Source: an uncultured Elusimicrobiales bacterium
GTDB lineage: Bacteria > Elusimicrobiota > Elusimicrobia > Elusimicrobiales > Elusimicrobiaceae
Length of the DNA stretch: 8,365 nt
NCBI GenBank assembly: GCA_944322775.1
Contig: CALUQA010000138.1
Coordinates: 1 to 8,365, forward strand
Direction of reading: 5' to 3'
Part shown: piece after piece, positions 5,560-8,365 of the stretch
Layout of the letters: each line of letters opens with the position of its first letter
Numbering within the stretch: the stretch's first letter is position 1
Notes under the pieces: model-generated
Database searches by the model: none
Told to the model about the DNA's origin: nothing
Seen by the model: only the letters and a program-made list of their open reading frames with translations
Made by a program: the position numbers and the translations under genes

Positions 5560-5565
5560 TATAAT
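5560..5565 (+). promoter_or_regulatory. -10 element of glyQ (probable leaderless start)
   Basis: A perfect TATAAT ends seven bases before the glyQ ATG at 5573, so transcription is expected at 5572-5573. There is no recognisable -35 at 17 bases. The sequence before the ATG (ATTATATAT after the -10) contains no Shine-Dalgarno motif. Confidence 0.6.
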
Positions 5566-5572
5566 TATATAT

Positions 5573-6460
5573 ATGAAATACGGAAAAAATTTTCAGGACA
5601 TCATTTCTTCCCTAAACGAATATTGGAAGAAACAAGGCTGCATTCTCGTGCAGCCCTATGACATGGAAAAAGGCGCGGGCACCTTTAACCCCGCCACCGT
5701 GTTAGGCGCTTTAACCAAAACGCCCGTCAACCGCGCTTACGTGGAACCCTGCCGCCGCCCCGCAGACGGCCGCTACGGCGAAAACCCCAACAGATTGGGC
5801 AAATATTACCAGTATCAGGTTATCATGAAGCCGGCGCCGGCCAATATTCAGGAAATTTATTTAAACTCTTTAAAAGCCATCGGCCTGGACCCCAAAGAGC
5901 ACGACGTGCGCTTTATTGAAGACGACTGGCAGTCCCCCACCCTGGGCGCCTCGGGCGTCGGCTGGGAAATTTGGCTTGACGGCATGGAAATTACGCAGTT
6001 TACCTACTTTCAAAACATGGCCGGCTATTCTTTAAACCCCATCACGGTGGAAATCACCTACGGGTTGGAACGCATTGCCATGTACTGCCAAAAAGTGGAC
6101 AATGTTTTTGACATTCGCTGGAACGACACCGTCACCTACCGCGACGTGCACCAAGAAGGCGAACGCCAGTTTTCCCACTATTATTTTGAAGAGTCCAATG
6201 TGGACCGCCTTCGCCGCGACATTGAAGAAAACGAAGCCGAATGCCACGCCCTTTGCAAAAAAGGCCTCTATCTGCCGGCATACGAATGCGCCATGCGCGT
6301 GTCGCACTATTTTAACATGCTCGAAGCGCGCGGTGCCATTTCCGTATCCGACCGCACCAACATCATCACCAAAATCCGCAACTTGGCCAAAGCTTGCGCC
6401 AAGGTGTATGTGGAAAGCGTAGAGCCCAAAGAAGATAAGAAAGAGGAGGCCGCCAAATGA
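5573..6460 (+). CDS. glyQ: Glycyl-tRNA synthetase alpha subunit
   Basis: Catalytic subunit of the bacterial two-subunit class II glycyl-tRNA synthetase, which activates glycine with ATP and charges tRNA-Gly together with GlyS in the cytoplasm. 295 residues, near the usual 290-305. Family signatures: FQDIISSLNEYWKKQGCILVQPYDMEKGAGTFNP (7-40), YVEPCRRPADGRYGENPNRL (57-75, class II motif 2 region), DDWQSPTLGASGVGWEIWLDGMEITQFTYFQ (about 117-147), and motif 3 ITYGLERIAMY (161-171, R167). The C-terminus ends with a charged tail, EPKEDKKEEAAK, whose codons carry the glyS ribosome binding site. The stop TGA overlaps the glyS start (ATGA, 4 bases), so the subunits are coupled. It has no Shine-Dalgarno sequence of its own. 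Confidence 0.98.
   Translation: MKYGKNFQDIISSLNEYWKKQGCILVQPYDMEKGAGTFNPATVLGALTKTPVNRAYVEPCRRPADGRYGENPNRLGKYYQYQVIMKPAPANIQEIYLNSLKAIGLDPKEHDVRFIEDDWQSPTLGASGVGWEIWLDGMEITQFTYFQNMAGYSLNPITVEITYGLERIAMYCQKVDNVFDIRWNDTVTYRDVHQEGERQFSHYYFEESNVDRLRRDIEENEAECHALCKKGLYLPAYECAMRVSHYFNMLEARGAISVSDRTNIITKIRNLAKACAKVYVESVEPKEDKKEEAAK
6443..6449 (+). promoter_or_regulatory. Strong ribosome binding site of glyS
   Basis: GAGGAGG, seven bases before the glyS ATG at 6457, lies inside the last codons of glyQ. It is the strongest Shine-Dalgarno sequence in the window and contrasts with the absence of one at glyQ. Confidence 0.85.
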
Positions 6461-8365
6461 ACGCATTTTTGGAAATCGGCTGCGAACACCTGCCTTCGCG
6501 CTTTGTAAAACCCGCTTTAAGCCAAATGGAAAGCTTGGCCAAGCAACTTTTAGACGAACACCGTATTTCATATGACAAAGTGGAATCTTTCGGCACCTAT
6601 CGCCGCCTGTGCCTGATTATTGATAACATTGCCGAAAAATCCGCCGACGTGCAAAAAGAAGTCAAAGGGCCCCCGGCCAAACTGCTTAAAGACGCACAAG
6701 GCAATTTTACCCCCCAGAGCGCGGGCTTTGCCCAGAAAAACGGCATTAAGCCCGAAAAACTGGTGGTAAAAGATACCGAAAAAGGCCCCTTTATTTTTGC
6801 CGAGTTAAACATTAAAGGCGAAAAGACCATAAAACTGCTGCCGGAAATTTTCCTCAAAATCATTACCGGCATTGAATTTGCCAAAAACATGGTTTGGGAA
6901 GAAAGCGGCCTTAAATGGGGCCGCCCCATACGCAGCTTAATCGGCCTGTGCGGCACCAAAATTGTGCCCTTTGAAATTGCCGGCGTAAAGTCCAACCGCT
7001 TTACCTACCCCATCACTTCCTTCGGGCGCAAACCGATCCGCGTGGAAAAAGCCGATAAAGACTATTATGTGGAGCTTTTAAAATCCCAGCCGCAGCCCAT
7101 TTTGGTGCTGCCGCAGGAACGGCGCGAAGCGTTAATCCGCGGCGTGATGAACGAAGCCAAAGCCCGCGGCTATTATGCCGACTTGGACCAAAACCTGGTG
7201 GAAGAAACGGTGTACTTTACCGAACACCCGGTGGCCGTCGGCGGCGACTTTGACTTAAAGTTCTTAACGCTGCCCAAAGAACTGATTACCACCGTGTTTA
7301 AAACACAGCTTAAAATGTTCCCCGTGGTGGACGGCAGAAACGACATTCAGCCCTATTTTATCGCCGTGCGCGACGGCGTGTCCGTCAACCAAAACGAAGT
7401 GCGCGAAGGCTTTAAAAAAGTGATGTCTGCCCGTCTGTCCGACGCCGTTTTCTTTTACGATAACGACAAAAAAGAAGGCTTGGACCACTTTAAGAATAAA
7501 CTTTCCGAACGCACCTTTGTGGAAGGCCTGGGCAACATGCTGCAAAAGTCCGACCGCACGCGCGAGCTGGCCATGTGGCTCTGCGACCGCCTGGGGCAGG
7601 AAAGCATTAAAGACAGCGTCACCTATGCCGCCGGCTATGCCTATGCCGATTTGGCAAGCTCCGTGGTCTATGAATTCCCGGAATTGCAAGGCTATATGGG
7701 CGGCAAATATGCCGAGCTGGAAGGCCGCCCGCAGGAAGGGGAAGCCATGGCCCAGTTCTACTGGCCGCTGTCTTCCAACTCCGAACTGCCAGACACATTG
7801 GTGGGCGCCATTGTTTCTTTGGCCGGCAAAATGGACACGCTGGCCGGAAACTTTTTAATCGGCCAAATTCCCACCGGCAGCGAAGACCCCTTTGCCCTGC
7901 GCCGCCAAGCTTTTGGCGCGGTCCGCATTTTGCTGGAGAAAGACTTAAACGTTTCTTTGCAAGAGCTGACGCAAAAATCTCTGTCTTTGTATGAGGGAAA
8001 AGACAGCCAAAAAGCCGAAGAAGAACTTAAAAAATTCCTCTTCCAGCGTCTGTCTTTAATCATGCAGCAGCGCGGCCACCAGCCTTCCAGCGCAGAAGCG
8101 GTAAACAACTGGTACGAAATGCCGCTTTCCAACGTGGAAAGACTGATTAAAGTGTTGGAAGAAGAACGCAACAGCGAAGCGTTTAAATCCGCCGCCGAGT
8201 CTGCCAAACGGGTGTGCAATATCCTCAAAAAAGCACCCGTTTCCGACGGTAATGTAAATAAGGCGCTTCTGCAGCTTCCTGCGGAAAAAGAACTTTTTTC
8301 CGTGGTGTTGCTGGCGGAAAATACGGTGGGCAACCTCTCGGCCGGCTGCCAGAGCGAAACCGAAT
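6457..8365 (+). CDS. glyS: Glycyl-tRNA synthetase beta subunit (partial, C-terminus beyond right edge)
   Basis: tRNA-binding subunit of the alpha/beta glycyl-tRNA synthetase. 636 codons are present; complete family members have about 690, so some 50 residues are missing. It opens MNAFLEIGCEHLPSRFVKPA, matching the family L-x-E-I-G-x-E-E-L-P start. Later signatures: SFGTYRRLCLII (44-55), WGRPIRSLI (about 154), EEFVYF-like EETVYFTEHPVAVGG, ELITTVFKTQLKMFP, then the HD-like domain from DRTRELAMWLCDRLG (366 on) with EFPELQGYMGGKYA, KMDTLAGNF and PTGSEDPFALRR (472-483), and the start of the C-terminal anticodon-binding domain with RVCNILKK. The usual ADK before MDTLAG is AGK here (G457). Start chosen by the ATGA overlap with glyQ and the GAGGAGG upstream. 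Confidence 0.97.
   Translation, partial: MNAFLEIGCEHLPSRFVKPALSQMESLAKQLLDEHRISYDKVESFGTYRRLCLIIDNIAEKSADVQKEVKGPPAKLLKDAQGNFTPQSAGFAQKNGIKPEKLVVKDTEKGPFIFAELNIKGEKTIKLLPEIFLKIITGIEFAKNMVWEESGLKWGRPIRSLIGLCGTKIVPFEIAGVKSNRFTYPITSFGRKPIRVEKADKDYYVELLKSQPQPILVLPQERREALIRGVMNEAKARGYYADLDQNLVEETVYFTEHPVAVGGDFDLKFLTLPKELITTVFKTQLKMFPVVDGRNDIQPYFIAVRDGVSVNQNEVREGFKKVMSARLSDAVFFYDNDKKEGLDHFKNKLSERTFVEGLGNMLQKSDRTRELAMWLCDRLGQESIKDSVTYAAGYAYADLASSVVYEFPELQGYMGGKYAELEGRPQEGEAMAQFYWPLSSNSELPDTLVGAIVSLAGKMDTLAGNFLIGQIPTGSEDPFALRRQAFGAVRILLEKDLNVSLQELTQKSLSLYEGKDSQKAEEELKKFLFQRLSLIMQQRGHQPSSAEAVNNWYEMPLSNVERLIKVLEEERNSEAFKSAAESAKRVCNILKKAPVSDGNVNKALLQLPAEKELFSVVLLAENTVGNLSAGCQSETE

Noticed and set aside
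5450..5572. T-box or other riboswitch leader before glyQ
   Set aside because: The perfect -10 lies only seven bases before the ATG, so no leader is transcribed from it. No T-box sequence or terminator pair is visible.
6032..6571. 179-codon open frame antisense to glyQ/glyS
   Set aside because: It runs opposite the glyQ 3' end and the glyS start, and has no family resemblance or ribosome binding site.
7758..8333. 191-codon open frame antisense to glyS
   Set aside because: It lies wholly opposite a well-supported conserved gene, has low-complexity Ser-rich sequence and no signals of its own. It is a shadow of glyS codon use.

Overview
The window looks like a core-genome segment of a bacterium of roughly 50% G+C. 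There are no mobile elements, tRNAs, rRNAs or CRISPR arrays. Conserved housekeeping genes alternate with poorly conserved secreted proteins. The L34 N-terminus (MLPTYRPNK), the split GlyQ/GlyS glycyl-tRNA synthetase and the two-membrane type YidC with a periplasmic domain point to a Gram-negative-type lineage. Elusimicrobiota is my best guess, but this is an impression from memory and was not tested.

Layout. (1) Positions 1-2483, minus strand: a promoter, a structured leader and the operon rpmH-rnpA-yidD-yidC; yidC runs off the left edge. This is the classical ribosomal protein L34 / RNase P protein / membrane-insertion cluster, but divergent to recO and with no dnaA or visible oriC. (2) Positions 2552-3280, plus: recO. 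(3) Positions 3281-3981, plus: a gene for a small secreted protein of unknown function, whose best start is cut off by an in-frame TAA. (4) Positions 3996-4030: a strong bidirectional terminator between convergent units. (5) Positions 4046-5449, minus: a three-member unit made of a secreted orphan protein, a small ORF broken by an in-frame TAA, and a HAD-family phosphatase. (6) Positions 5560-8365, plus: glyQ-glyS, with glyS running off the right edge.

Three themes stand out. First, recO, glyQ and the secreted protein at 5437 lack a Shine-Dalgarno sequence and have a -10-like hexamer only 6-7 bases before the ATG, which suggests leaderless mRNAs. Second, two non-core reading frames are each interrupted by one in-frame TAA, although TAA is clearly a stop in the core genes, so these look like recent nonsense lesions, sequence errors or coupled reinitiation sites. 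Third, the YidC hydrophilic-groove arginine is replaced by glutamine. I see no clear new multi-gene system; the leaderless pattern and the interrupted ORFs are the most worthwhile leads.
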